Source: Cupriavidus gilardii (GTDB lineage: Bacteria; Pseudomonadota; Gammaproteobacteria; Burkholderiales; Burkholderiaceae). Taken from it: DNA of 64,000 nt. The position numbers were made by a program, and so were the translations under genes. Of this stretch, positions 10,289 through 17,470 are shown one piece after another (the first letter of the stretch is position 1; each line of letters begins with the position of its first letter). The notes beneath the pieces are model-generated. The model was not told where the DNA came from, made no database searches, and saw nothing but the letters and a program-made list of their open reading frames with translations. The DNA lies in the NCBI RefSeq assembly GCF_008801915.1, contig NZ_VZOV01000006.1, positions 186,001 to 250,000 on the forward strand. The letters run 5' to 3'.

Positions 10289-10345
10289 GAATTTTCTGGT
10301 TGATCCGGAAGCAGCATGTTCCGGGTTTGCCGCAGCAGGTGTCAT

Positions 10346-10421
10346 GCGGGAGTAGCTCAGTTGGTAGAGCGCAACCTTGCCAAGGTTGAGGTCGCGAGTT
10401 CGAGACTCGTCTCCCGCTCCA
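10346..10421 (+). tRNA. tRNA-Gly (GCC), second copy, ICE integration target
   Basis: A 76-nt tRNA identical to the first copy, anticodon GCC, CCA encoded. The integrase gene begins 228 bp downstream. ICEclc-family elements integrate into the 3' end of tRNA-Gly(GCC) and restore it, so this copy is the likely insertion target. Confidence 0.97.
10404..10421 (+). other. Probable left attachment site of the ICE
   Basis: The last 18 bp of the second tRNA-Gly are the expected core site, because ICEclc uses an 18-bp repeat at the 3' end of tRNA-Gly. The first tRNA carries the same 18 bp. The matching right copy is beyond the window, so the exact border is inferred. Confidence 0.65.
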
Positions 10422-10469
10422 AGTTTTGATCTACAGACTTCCACTGACGTCTGTAAGTCATTGAAATTA

Positions 10470-10489
10470 GGGGCTTCGGCCCCTTTTTT
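10470..10489 (+). terminator. Intrinsic terminator after the tRNA-Gly genes
   Basis: GGGGC (10470-10474), TTCG loop, GCCCC (10479-10483), then six T. It lies 49 bp after the second tRNA and before the integrase, ending the tRNA transcript and insulating the integrase from it. Confidence 0.9.
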
Positions 10490-10620
10490 CATTCCAGCCA
10501 AAGCCACGGAAATCCACCGACAGCCAGCGTTTTTGAGGCCAAAATTGAGGCCAGAGAATGCGGGTGGTGCCGGTTCCGGGTTGTTGCTGGGGTTGGATCG
10601 GGATGACCAGCAGCATTGAG

Positions 10621-10642
10621 CCTAAGTCTCACGACTTAGGAG
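10621..10642 (+). promoter_or_regulatory. Hairpin covering the integrase Shine-Dalgarno
   Basis: CCTAAGTC (10621-10628) and GACTTAGG (10633-10640) form a perfect 8-bp inverted repeat with a 4-nt loop. The right arm contains the first three bases of the AGGAG ribosome-binding site (10638-10642), so folding would hide it. This could damp integrase translation; alternatively the repeat is a protein-binding site. Confidence 0.55.
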
Positions 10643-10649
10643 TTTGATG

Positions 10650-12581
10650 ATGGCACTCTCTGATCTGACCGTGCGGCAAGCCAAGGCCGCCAAGAAAACC
10701 TACAGCATCCCCGATACCGATGGCCTCGGCCTGGTGGTCGCCCCCACCGGCGGCAAATCGTGGCACCTGCGCTACTACTGGCTCGGCAAGCAAAAACGCA
10801 TATCCCTGGGCAACTATCCCGAGATCGGCCTGCGCGAAGCCCGCACCTTGCGCGACGAAGCCAGGGCGCTCCTGGCCCAAGGCATCAACCCCCACACCGA
10901 CCGCAAGCAGAAACGGCATGCGGTCAAGCTGGCCTCGGACTACACATTCAAGGCAGTCTTCGATGCTTGGGTCGAGCACCGCGCCAAGGAACTCAAGGAA
11001 GGCCGGAACAGCACACTGTCGCAGATCAAGCGGATCTTCGAGAAAGACGTGCTGCCCAGCCTCAAGCAGATGTCGATCTATGACATTCGCAGGCCGCAAC
11101 TCCTGGGCGTCCTGGCGCGGATCGAGAAGCGCGAGGCCTTCACCACTGCCGAAAAGGTCCGGACCTGGCTGGGGCAGCTATTCCGCTATGCGCTCGTCAT
11201 CGTCGAGGGCATGGAGGCCAATCCGGCCACGGACCTGGACGTAGTGGCCGAGCCCAAGCCCGCGGTGACCCATAACCCCTACCTGCACCTGCCCGAGCTT
11301 CCCGAGTTCCTCCAGAAGCTCAGGCTCTACAACCCGCGCGGCTGGCAAACCCAGCTCGGTATCCGCCTGCTGTTCTTGACCGGCGTGCGCACCGGCGAAC
11401 TGCGGCTGGCGACCCCGGATCAGTTCGACCTCGACCGTGGGCTTTGGATCATCCCCCCGCAGATCGTCAAGCAGCTTCAGGACGAGATGCGCAAAGCGGG
11501 GAAGCGGCCGCAGGACGTACCGCCCTACATCGTGCCGCTGTCCCTTCAGGCCATCGAGATCGTGCGCTACCTCCTGGGGGTGATGCGGCCCGCCCAGCGC
11601 CACCTGCTGACGCACCGCAGCGAACTCAAGAAGCGCATCAGCGAGAACACGCTCAACGCCGCCTTGAAGCGGATGGGCTACGAGGACAAACTGACCGGCC
11701 ACGGTATTCGTGGAACCATCTCGACGGCACTCAACGAGATCGGCTATCCCAAGATTTGGGTGGACGCGCAGCTTTCGCATTCCGACCCAAACAAGGTGAG
11801 TTCGGCCTACAACCACGCCAAGTACGTGGAACCGCGCCGCCGGATGATGCAGGACTGGGCCGACCGCCTCGACTTGCTCGAACAGGGCCAAGTCGAAGCG
11901 GCCAGCGCGCACCTCACTATCCACATCGAGGGCGTACCGGCCATGGCGGAGGAGGACAAGCCCGACGCCATCGTTGCAGCTTCCTCTGCGCCTCCCGTTC
12001 CGCCGGTGGTGGCCACCCCCATCGTCGTGACGCCGAACGAAGGGGGCATCACCTTCCAACGGTTGTCGCAGGTGCCGCCATCCCCGACTCATGCGCCAGA
12101 ACCCGAGGTGTCGGCCATCCAGCGCGAGCGCGAGGAAATGCTGGCCATCTACGAATCGCCGAGCAGTCTGCCGGTGCCCCTGTTCGGCAAGTTGGCTGGA
12201 AAGTCCAAGGACCAGATCAACCGCGAGTTGAAGGCGGGCAAGCTGCTCTCCATCAGCCTGGGCAACCGGGGGCAGCGAGTTCCCGATTGGCAACTGGTGC
12301 CGCTCAAACACAAGCTGGCCCAGGTGCTCATGCGCCAGTACCCCCAGGCGGATTCATGGGAGCTTTACCGCATGCTGACCCAGCCACATCCCGACCTGGG
12401 TGACCGCGCGGCCATCGACATCGTGACGCCAAGCAATCTGGGCATGGTGGTACAGATCATCGCAGGCAGCGAGCCACATGCGAATGCTCCCGAGGTCGTA
12501 CCGCCGCGGCCTATCTCCGAAGAGGTGCGCCAGAGTGTTCGCCGGCTGATGGAGAGCGCTGTCGCCTTGGACGGCGCATAG
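10650..12581 (+). CDS. int: ICE site-specific integrase, tyrosine recombinase with antitoxin-like tail
   Basis: Catalyses integration and excision of the ICE at tRNA-Gly. The 643-residue product has an N-terminal DUF4102 arm-binding domain (LSDLTVRQAKAAKK...), a core-binding domain, and a P4-type catalytic domain with Arg247, His351-x-x-Arg354, His377 and Tyr387. ATG 10650 lies 7 bp after AGGAG; ATG 10647 is also possible. Most P4-type integrases stop near 400-430 residues. Here a Pro-rich linker and an extra domain (about 497-602) follow, and this domain is homologous to the Xre-type antitoxin at 48828-49454. Long integrases of this kind are known from ICEclc. Confidence 0.95.
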   Translation: MALSDLTVRQAKAAKKTYSIPDTDGLGLVVAPTGGKSWHLRYYWLGKQKRISLGNYPEIGLREARTLRDEARALLAQGINPHTDRKQKRHAVKLASDYTFKAVFDAWVEHRAKELKEGRNSTLSQIKRIFEKDVLPSLKQMSIYDIRRPQLLGVLARIEKREAFTTAEKVRTWLGQLFRYALVIVEGMEANPATDLDVVAEPKPAVTHNPYLHLPELPEFLQKLRLYNPRGWQTQLGIRLLFLTGVRTGELRLATPDQFDLDRGLWIIPPQIVKQLQDEMRKAGKRPQDVPPYIVPLSLQAIEIVRYLLGVMRPAQRHLLTHRSELKKRISENTLNAALKRMGYEDKLTGHGIRGTISTALNEIGYPKIWVDAQLSHSDPNKVSSAYNHAKYVEPRRRMMQDWADRLDLLEQGQVEAASAHLTIHIEGVPAMAEEDKPDAIVAASSAPPVPPVVATPIVVTPNEGGITFQRLSQVPPSPTHAPEPEVSAIQREREEMLAIYESPSSLPVPLFGKLAGKSKDQINRELKAGKLLSISLGNRGQRVPDWQLVPLKHKLAQVLMRQYPQADSWELYRMLTQPHPDLGDRAAIDIVTPSNLGMVVQIIAGSEPHANAPEVVPPRPISEEVRQSVRRLMESAVALDGA

Positions 12582-12593
12582 GGTTACAGCCCT

Positions 12594-12617
12594 CGCGGGG
12601 GCCTTACGGCCCCCGCG
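12594..12617 (+). terminator. Strong hairpin after the integrase
   Basis: CGCGGGGGCC (12594-12603), TTAC loop, GGCCCCCGCG (12608-12617): a perfect 10-bp GC stem 12 bp after the int stop. No T run follows, so it may be an imperfect terminator or an mRNA-stabilising end. The rest of the gap to 12781 has no convincing gene; a short open frame there could be a remnant. Confidence 0.55.
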
Positions 12618-12780
12618 CTACATCTGCACCGCCTGCATGAGTTCGCTCAGCACGCTGTGCGGGAGCGAAGGACACGGCGCCGGTATGCGCCGTCGAGAAA
12701 TCGAGCAGACGATCATGCATGTCCAGCAGATCGCCGGACGCCTGGCGTCTGCACATCAGGGAACGCTCAGCGCGGGCGCG

Positions 12781-13437
12781 CTATCGGGTATTCGATTGGA
12801 CTGCACTATCCTTGGCTACCTGCATCGCTCTGCGCTCGAACCGCTCAGAAACCGCGTTAGTTCGTCCTTTGAGGCGCTGCAGATGAGTCACGACCTCGTA
12901 GGGCCCCTCGGCCAGCGGCCGGGCGGTGATCCCCCATGCATCAGCGCGCTCGATGCGCGATTGCGCGGTGATCCCGACACCATAGCCAGCGCCGACCCAT
13001 AGCGCCAACATGTCGAACGAGGTCACATGCTGGACGCTCTGCCGGCTTAAAGACGGGAGGGATGACAGCCGCTGATCCAGTAGTGAGCAGCTTTCTGCCG
13101 GCCAGCGAAACACGGGGTAGTCCAAAAGTTCGGCGATCGTAAGCTTTGTCTGGGCGAGCAAGGGGGACCACAATGGCATGGCAACAGCGATGTTCTCGAT
13201 CCACAAGGGTTGGCTTTTCAGAGACGGAGCGCTTACGGCCCGAAGCGACATTCCTGCGTCGTAACGACCTTCATCAATGCCCGTCACCAGGTCGTCACTT
13301 GATGTCTCAAAGAACGCGATAGTGATTTCCGGCTCTTCCGCGCGTTGCAGGGCGAGAAGCGAGGAGAAGCATGAGGATGGCACCCCAGGTGCTATCGCAA
13401 GCCTGAGATGGGGAAACTGGCTGGTGGCATCATGCAT
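12781..13437 (-). CDS. LysR-type substrate-binding domain protein lacking the DNA-binding domain
   Basis: The 218-residue product, starting at the ATG 13437, is only the ligand-binding half of a LysR-type regulator: FPHLRLAIAPGV start, RAEEPEI, and SFDMLALWVGAGYGVGI, which closely parallel the same segments in the full LysR at 13872-14762. The open frame continues upstream to 13689, but that part has no LysR winged helix and overlaps the divergent Xre gene. It is either a truncated regulator or a genuine stand-alone sensor paired with the Xre protein 120 bp away. The inducer is unknown. Confidence 0.7.
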   Translation of the reverse strand: MHDATSQFPHLRLAIAPGVPSSCFSSLLALQRAEEPEITIAFFETSSDDLVTGIDEGRYDAGMSLRAVSAPSLKSQPLWIENIAVAMPLWSPLLAQTKLTIAELLDYPVFRWPAESCSLLDQRLSSLPSLSRQSVQHVTSFDMLALWVGAGYGVGITAQSRIERADAWGITARPLAEGPYEVVTHLQRLKGRTNAVSERFERRAMQVAKDSAVQSNTR

Positions 13438-13498
13438 GCGAGCCCCCAAAAAGTGTTCTGGCCGAGTAGGTGAACTTGCATCGTGGTCAAGAGTGAAG

Positions 13499-13528
13499 TT
13501 TAACGCCGTTATCTTTAACGTGGTTAAT
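13499..13528. promoter_or_regulatory. Palindrome cluster between the divergent Xre and LysR-domain genes
   Basis: TAACG-C-CGTTA (13501-13511) is a perfect palindrome that overlaps CGTTA-TCTT-TAACG (13507-13520), and TTTAACG is repeated 15 bp apart (13499-13505, 13514-13520). This AT-rich stretch sits in the shared promoter gap and is a natural operator candidate for the Xre protein. Confidence 0.5.
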
Positions 13529-13556
13529 TTTGGCAGATTGTTTGACGCTTCTGCTA

Positions 13557-13850
13557 ATGCAGAAATCAACCATTCAGCCAGGCCGTCCTTCTGGCACAAC
13601 AACGTATGAATCCGCAGCGGCGACAGCTTTCGGACAGGCCGTGCGCGCTGCGCGCGTCGCACAAGGAGTCGCGCAAGACGAGTTCGCATCTCGGGCAGGC
13701 ATTTCGCGCTCGCACATGGGCAAGATCGAGCGTGGAGAGCACGTGCCCACGCTGCCCCTCATACTGAAAATTTCAGTAGCACTTGGGATAAGCGCGGCTG
13801 AATTGATGGCGGCCACCGAGCGCAATCTTCGTGCCGAAACCGATCTTTGA
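13557..13850 (+). CDS. Xre-family helix-turn-helix regulator
   Basis: Small cytoplasmic DNA-binding protein of 97 residues. After a variable N-terminal 25 residues comes a Cro/C1-type HTH: FGQAVRAARVAQGV...FASRAGISRSHMGKIERGEHVPTLPLILKISVALGI, matching the family closely. ATG 13557 was chosen; a TTG at 13530 would extend it by nine residues. It has no extra sensory domain. It is divergent from the LysR-type ligand-binding protein, so the two may form one split regulatory unit. Its stop is 21 bp from the convergent lysR stop. Confidence 0.8.
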   Translation: MQKSTIQPGRPSGTTTYESAAATAFGQAVRAARVAQGVAQDEFASRAGISRSHMGKIERGEHVPTLPLILKISVALGISAAELMAATERNLRAETDL

Positions 13851-13871
13851 GGGTGTCTGCCAGCGGGGCCT

Positions 13872-14762
13872 TCAGCCGCTCGCAGAGTCACGTAGGCGAA
13901 CGATGAACCGCTCCAGCGAAGCCGACAAATCACTGCTGTCGGCCCGCAGCAAGTAAGTCGTGATGACGGCTGAATCGATGGCCAGGGGACGGATCACCAC
14001 GTCCGGGCGTTGGCAAACCGGAATCTTGCTCGCCGCGAGAAAGCCGATACCGTAACCAGCACCGACCAAGGTGAGCATCATGTCCAGCGAGGACACCTCC
14101 TCGACGACGTTCAACTTGTGCTCAAGCACCTGCAGCAGTCGTGTCAGTTCCCGGCAGTAGCCCTCGCACGCATGGGGATCGCACAAGACCAGTGGATGGA
14201 TCCCGACTTCTTGGAGCGGGACCTTTTTGTGGGCGAGCAGTGCGTGCCGTGCCGGCACGGCAATGACCAATGGATCTCGCCAGATGGGCTCAGCCCGTAT
14301 GTCGTCGCCGACGTCGGCCGTATGCGCGAATCCGATCATGAAATCCCCGGACCGCAGGCCGCGCAACTGCTCGGCCAGCGGAACCTCGGACAGCCGTATC
14401 TCGATCTCCGGCTCCTCCGCGCGGCACCGGGCCAGAAATGCCGACAGGCGAGCATCGATTGCCCCGTCGGAAATCGCGATGCGCAGACTGCCTCGCAAAC
14501 CTGCTGCCACGGCCTGGGCGTTTTCGCGTGCCTGTTCGAGCACGGTGAACAATCTGCGGATATCTTGAAGAAAGACAACACCCGCCGACGTCAGCACGGT
14601 TCCACGGCGGTTCCGGTCGAACAGCACGACCCCTAGCTCGTCCTCCAGTTCTTTGATGGCACGGGACAAGGGGGGCTGTTCGATGTGCAGGCGCTCGGCG
14701 GCGCGCGTGAAATGCAACTCTTCAGCCAGGGCCATGAAATAGCGCAGATGTCGTAATTCCAT
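13872..14762 (-). CDS. LysR-family transcriptional regulator
   Basis: A full-length 296-residue regulator. The winged HTH (MELRHLRYFMALAEELHFTRAAERL...) occupies residues 1-60, and the substrate-binding domain begins at about 90 (GSLRIAISDGAI). The start MELRHL is the canonical LysR start; the open frame continues upstream only as antisense and neighbour sequence. It is the last gene of the minus-strand run dsbD-tlpA-dsbG-tauE-lpd-dsrE-lysR, 37 bp after dsrE, so it may respond to a sulfur-related metabolite. The effector cannot be read from sequence. Confidence 0.92.
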   Translation of the reverse strand: MELRHLRYFMALAEELHFTRAAERLHIEQPPLSRAIKELEDELGVVLFDRNRRGTVLTSAGVVFLQDIRRLFTVLEQARENAQAVAAGLRGSLRIAISDGAIDARLSAFLARCRAEEPEIEIRLSEVPLAEQLRGLRSGDFMIGFAHTADVGDDIRAEPIWRDPLVIAVPARHALLAHKKVPLQEVGIHPLVLCDPHACEGYCRELTRLLQVLEHKLNVVEEVSSLDMMLTLVGAGYGIGFLAASKIPVCQRPDVVIRPLAIDSAVITTYLLRADSSDLSASLERFIVRLRDSASG

Positions 14763-14799
14763 GGTCTCAGCCCCCCCATGCCGAACCGGCAGTCGCGTG

Positions 14800-15123
14800 C
14801 TACGCCCGTATGTAGATCCATCCCGCTTGCTGCATGCGCGCCATCTCGATAACAGCAGGCCCGTCCAGTACTTCGAGCGGCTCTCTGTTGTCCCTGCCGA
14901 TCCGCGAAAGTGTGTTCGGGCATACCCAGGTGAGCGCGTCGAGGTCGGAAGGTGCCGTGTCCAGGGCGGCGGCGACGGCTTGCGCGTTCGCAACGATGCG
15001 CACATCGGCATCGGGCGCCGCGCGCTTGAGATTGGTTGCATTGCTTCGCGCACGCTCAAAGGCTTCTGCCGTCGGTGCGTGGAGGATCACTTTCAATGTG
15101 GGGCGCTGGGTGTCTTGGGTCAT
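14800..15123 (-). CDS. DsrE/DsrF-like small sulfur-related protein
   Basis: A 107-residue cytoplasmic protein of the DsrE/F-like superfamily (COG1416 type). Family features are LKVILHAPTAEAFERARSNATNL at the start, a Cys in WVCPNTLSRIG at about residue 68, and a C-terminal GPAVIEMARMQQAGWIYIRA. DsrE-type proteins bind or pass sulfane sulfur; whether this one does is inferred from the single conserved Cys and the neighbours (lipoamide-dehydrogenase-like protein, TauE exporter, thiol-redox proteins). It lies 31 bp after the flavoprotein gene. Confidence 0.8.
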   Translation of the reverse strand: MTQDTQRPTLKVILHAPTAEAFERARSNATNLKRAAPDADVRIVANAQAVAAALDTAPSDLDALTWVCPNTLSRIGRDNREPLEVLDGPAVIEMARMQQAGWIYIRA

Positions 15124-15154
15124 GGTCGGTCGGTGGTGCAGTCAGAAGGGTTGT

Positions 15155-16531
15155 TCACGGGCGCATCTGCTGGGATGCGGATTTCAAGGCGCTTTGCAGC
15201 ATCTCCTCGATGGAGGGGTGGTAGTACGGCATGGCCAGCAGATCGTTGACGGTCTGCTTCGCCTGGATCGCCCAAGCGATCAGGTGCGCCAGGTGCTCGC
15301 CTTGCGTCAGGAGCATGCTGGCACCGAGCAAGGCGCCTGAGCCGGGGTCGGCATAGATGTGCAGCAGGTTTTCCGGAGCACCAAGAATCTTGGAGCGCCC
15401 GTTGCCGCTGCCTTCCGCGGTGCCGACGACCGCGCCTTCCTGCACCGCCGCCTCGTAGGTCATGCCGACTGCGCACGCATCCGGGTCGGTGAACAGGATC
15501 GTGATCGGCACGCGCCGGGATGCGCCCGGCCAACTTTCGCCGCGCAAGCTCGCCAGTGCGGCTTGCGCTGCCATCTGACCCTCGTCCGCGGCCTCGTGCA
15601 TCAGAGGGCGATCCGGCTGCACATCGCCTGCGAAGAAAATCGGCACCTGGGACGGCCCGCAGGCCTGCATGGTCGCGGGGTCGATGCTCGGTCGGCCAGC
15701 CTGATCCAAGGAGATGCCGGCCGCGGCGAGATCGAGCGCCTCGGTATTGGGTTGTCGTCCCGTCACGACGAGAAGCCGATCCACGAGCGCGTCGCGCTCG
15801 CCGGCGCGCATGCGCACCTGGTCGCCTTCAAGGCTGACTTCGACGGCGGCGCCCAACCACATCGGCAACTCGGTCTCGAACCTGGCGATCGCCCGCTCCA
15901 GGACATCGGGGTCCTGGATGCCGCCGATGGCGTCTTTCTGGTCTGCCGCGACCACCTGCACATCCAAGCGAGACAGGGCCAGGCCGAGTTCCAGCCCGAT
16001 GGCGCCCAGTCCCAGGATTCCCATCCGTGCGGGCAGGACGCCCAGGTCGAACAGGGTATCGGTGGTCAGGATGCGGGAGGCAACGCCGTCGAGCGCTTTG
16101 GGGACCACCGGGCGAGAGCCCGTCGCCACGATGAAGGCGCTGGCCTCGATCCGTTGTTCACCTGCCTGCAAGATGCCCGGCGCGACGAAGCGCGCTTCGG
16201 CCATGATCAGGCTCTCGCCAGCCGCCTTGCGCGTGCGCTCCGCGGCGGCGCCGGCCAGCGCATCCCTGGTCTGGCGGGCGTGGGACCATAAGGCCTGCGG
16301 CCCTTGGGTCGATGGCGTGGCGCTCGCTGCCAGTGCCTTGGCGACCTTCCAGTGCATGCCGGCATGCAGGGCCGCCTTCGAGGGCATGCATCCGACGCGC
16401 GCGCAGGTCGTCCCCAATGGCCCCCGATCGATCAGAACCACCTGTTTGCCTGTCGCTTTCAGCGCATGGAATGCGGTGCTGCCAGCGGTTCCCGCGCCAA
16501 TGATGGCGACATCTACTTTCCTTGTCTGCAT
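15155..16531 (-). CDS. Dihydrolipoamide dehydrogenase-like flavoprotein disulfide reductase
   Basis: A 458-residue pyridine nucleotide-disulfide oxidoreductase. It shows the FAD Rossmann motif GAGTAG at 12-17, redox-active Cys43 and Cys48 in CARVGC, an NAD(P) site (LGLGAIGLELG) near 175, and the dimerisation domain with the C-terminal YYHPSIEEML in place of the usual HAHPT-E. No 2-oxoacid dehydrogenase E1 or E2 genes are nearby, so it is not the pyruvate complex enzyme. Given the DsrE, TauE and sulfide genes, a role in lipoate- or thiol-linked sulfur oxidation or thiol reduction is plausible but unproven. Confidence 0.85.
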   Translation of the reverse strand: MQTRKVDVAIIGAGTAGSTAFHALKATGKQVVLIDRGPLGTTCARVGCMPSKAALHAGMHWKVAKALAASATPSTQGPQALWSHARQTRDALAGAAAERTRKAAGESLIMAEARFVAPGILQAGEQRIEASAFIVATGSRPVVPKALDGVASRILTTDTLFDLGVLPARMGILGLGAIGLELGLALSRLDVQVVAADQKDAIGGIQDPDVLERAIARFETELPMWLGAAVEVSLEGDQVRMRAGERDALVDRLLVVTGRQPNTEALDLAAAGISLDQAGRPSIDPATMQACGPSQVPIFFAGDVQPDRPLMHEAADEGQMAAQAALASLRGESWPGASRRVPITILFTDPDACAVGMTYEAAVQEGAVVGTAEGSGNGRSKILGAPENLLHIYADPGSGALLGASMLLTQGEHLAHLIAWAIQAKQTVNDLLAMPYYHPSIEEMLQSALKSASQQMRP

Positions 16532-16573
16532 TGAATTTTCCCGTCCACAATCAATTAATCGAACATCGGACCT

Positions 16574-17380
16574 CTAGCCAACATTGCGCATGAGCATGAG
16601 GGCCGCCACGGCCACGCAGGTGATCGAAAACACCCGCTGGAGCATCTTTGAGGGAATCCTGCGTGCCAGAACACGGCCGAGCGACATGCCCACGAGCGCC
16701 GTGAGAACGAATGTCCAGGCGGGCGCGGTGAGCGTCATGCCATGACTCCACGCGATGAACACGGTTACAGCGGACAGCAGCGCGATCACCATGAGCGAGG
16801 TCGCGACGATGCTGTGCATGCGCAGCTCGCTGAAATGCGCCAGAGCCGGGACGATGATGAATCCGCCGCCCACCCCCAACATGCCCGTGGCCAAACCGGA
16901 GACGATGCCGATGCTCCCCAGCGTGGTCGCTGTTCGCACGTTCCAGACGAAGCGGCCGGTGTCCTTGGAGATCTTGCAGACCCGGGCTGGCTCGTCAGCC
17001 AGATCGTCCTGCGTCTGGCTGCCGCGAGATGACATGAACATCCGGTAGGCCACCACGAGCATGATGGCGACGAAGATCAGGTTCAGCCATCGAGGCGAAA
17101 GCCAGTGGGCAAACTGCACGCCCAGCGGAGCCGTCACGGCGCCGGCAGCCGCCAACATCATCGCTGCCTTGTACCGAACTACCCCCTGGCGCAAGCCCTG
17201 CAAAGCGCCCAGGGTCGCCGCTGCTCCCACGGCGAGCAGCGCCACGGGCGCGGCCTGACGGATGTCCATGCCCAGGCCGAACACCAGCGCCGGCACCGCG
17301 AAGATGCCGCCGCCGGCGCCAGTCAATCCCAGCACGGCTCCGATGATGAGGCCCAGCACTCCACCCGTCAGCGAGAGCAT
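16574..17380 (-). CDS. TauE/SafE-family sulfite/anion exporter
   Basis: Inner-membrane permease of 268 residues with about eight hydrophobic helices and the family start LGLIIGAVLGLTGAGGGIFAVPALVFGLGM, repeated in the second half as SGLATGMLGVGGGFIIVPALA. TauE/SafE members export sulfite, sulfoacetate and similar anions. Here it may expel sulfite formed from persulfide or thiosulfate metabolism. ATG 17380 follows AAGGATCATTCACT, a good ribosome site; a TTG seven codons upstream is possible. It lies between dsbG-like and lpd-like genes in one operon. Confidence 0.9.
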   Translation of the reverse strand: MLSLTGGVLGLIIGAVLGLTGAGGGIFAVPALVFGLGMDIRQAAPVALLAVGAAATLGALQGLRQGVVRYKAAMMLAAAGAVTAPLGVQFAHWLSPRWLNLIFVAIMLVVAYRMFMSSRGSQTQDDLADEPARVCKISKDTGRFVWNVRTATTLGSIGIVSGLATGMLGVGGGFIIVPALAHFSELRMHSIVATSLMVIALLSAVTVFIAWSHGMTLTAPAWTFVLTALVGMSLGRVLARRIPSKMLQRVFSITCVAVAALMLMRNVG

Positions 17381-17470
17381 AGTGAATGATCCTTTGTGCA
17401 ATTTCCGTTGAGCAGCCTGAGATGCGGGCTGAGAGAAGCGGCCATCAGGTTCGGCGCCTGGGCGGCTGGT

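Noticed and set aside
12637-13002. A 121-codon plus-strand frame after the integrase
   Set aside because: No clear ribosome site, and the second half is antisense to the LysR-domain gene. The first 45 codons could be a remnant of an ICE gene cut by cargo insertion, but I cannot support it.
13438-13689. N-terminal extension that would make the LysR-domain protein 302 residues
   Set aside because: The extension has no LysR winged helix and overlaps the divergent Xre gene, so a start at 13437 is more likely.
15155-16531. Pyruvate dehydrogenase E3 (lpdA) as an exact call
   Set aside because: No E1 or E2 genes are nearby and the C-terminal active-site His motif is altered, so only a lipoamide-dehydrogenase-like reductase is supported.
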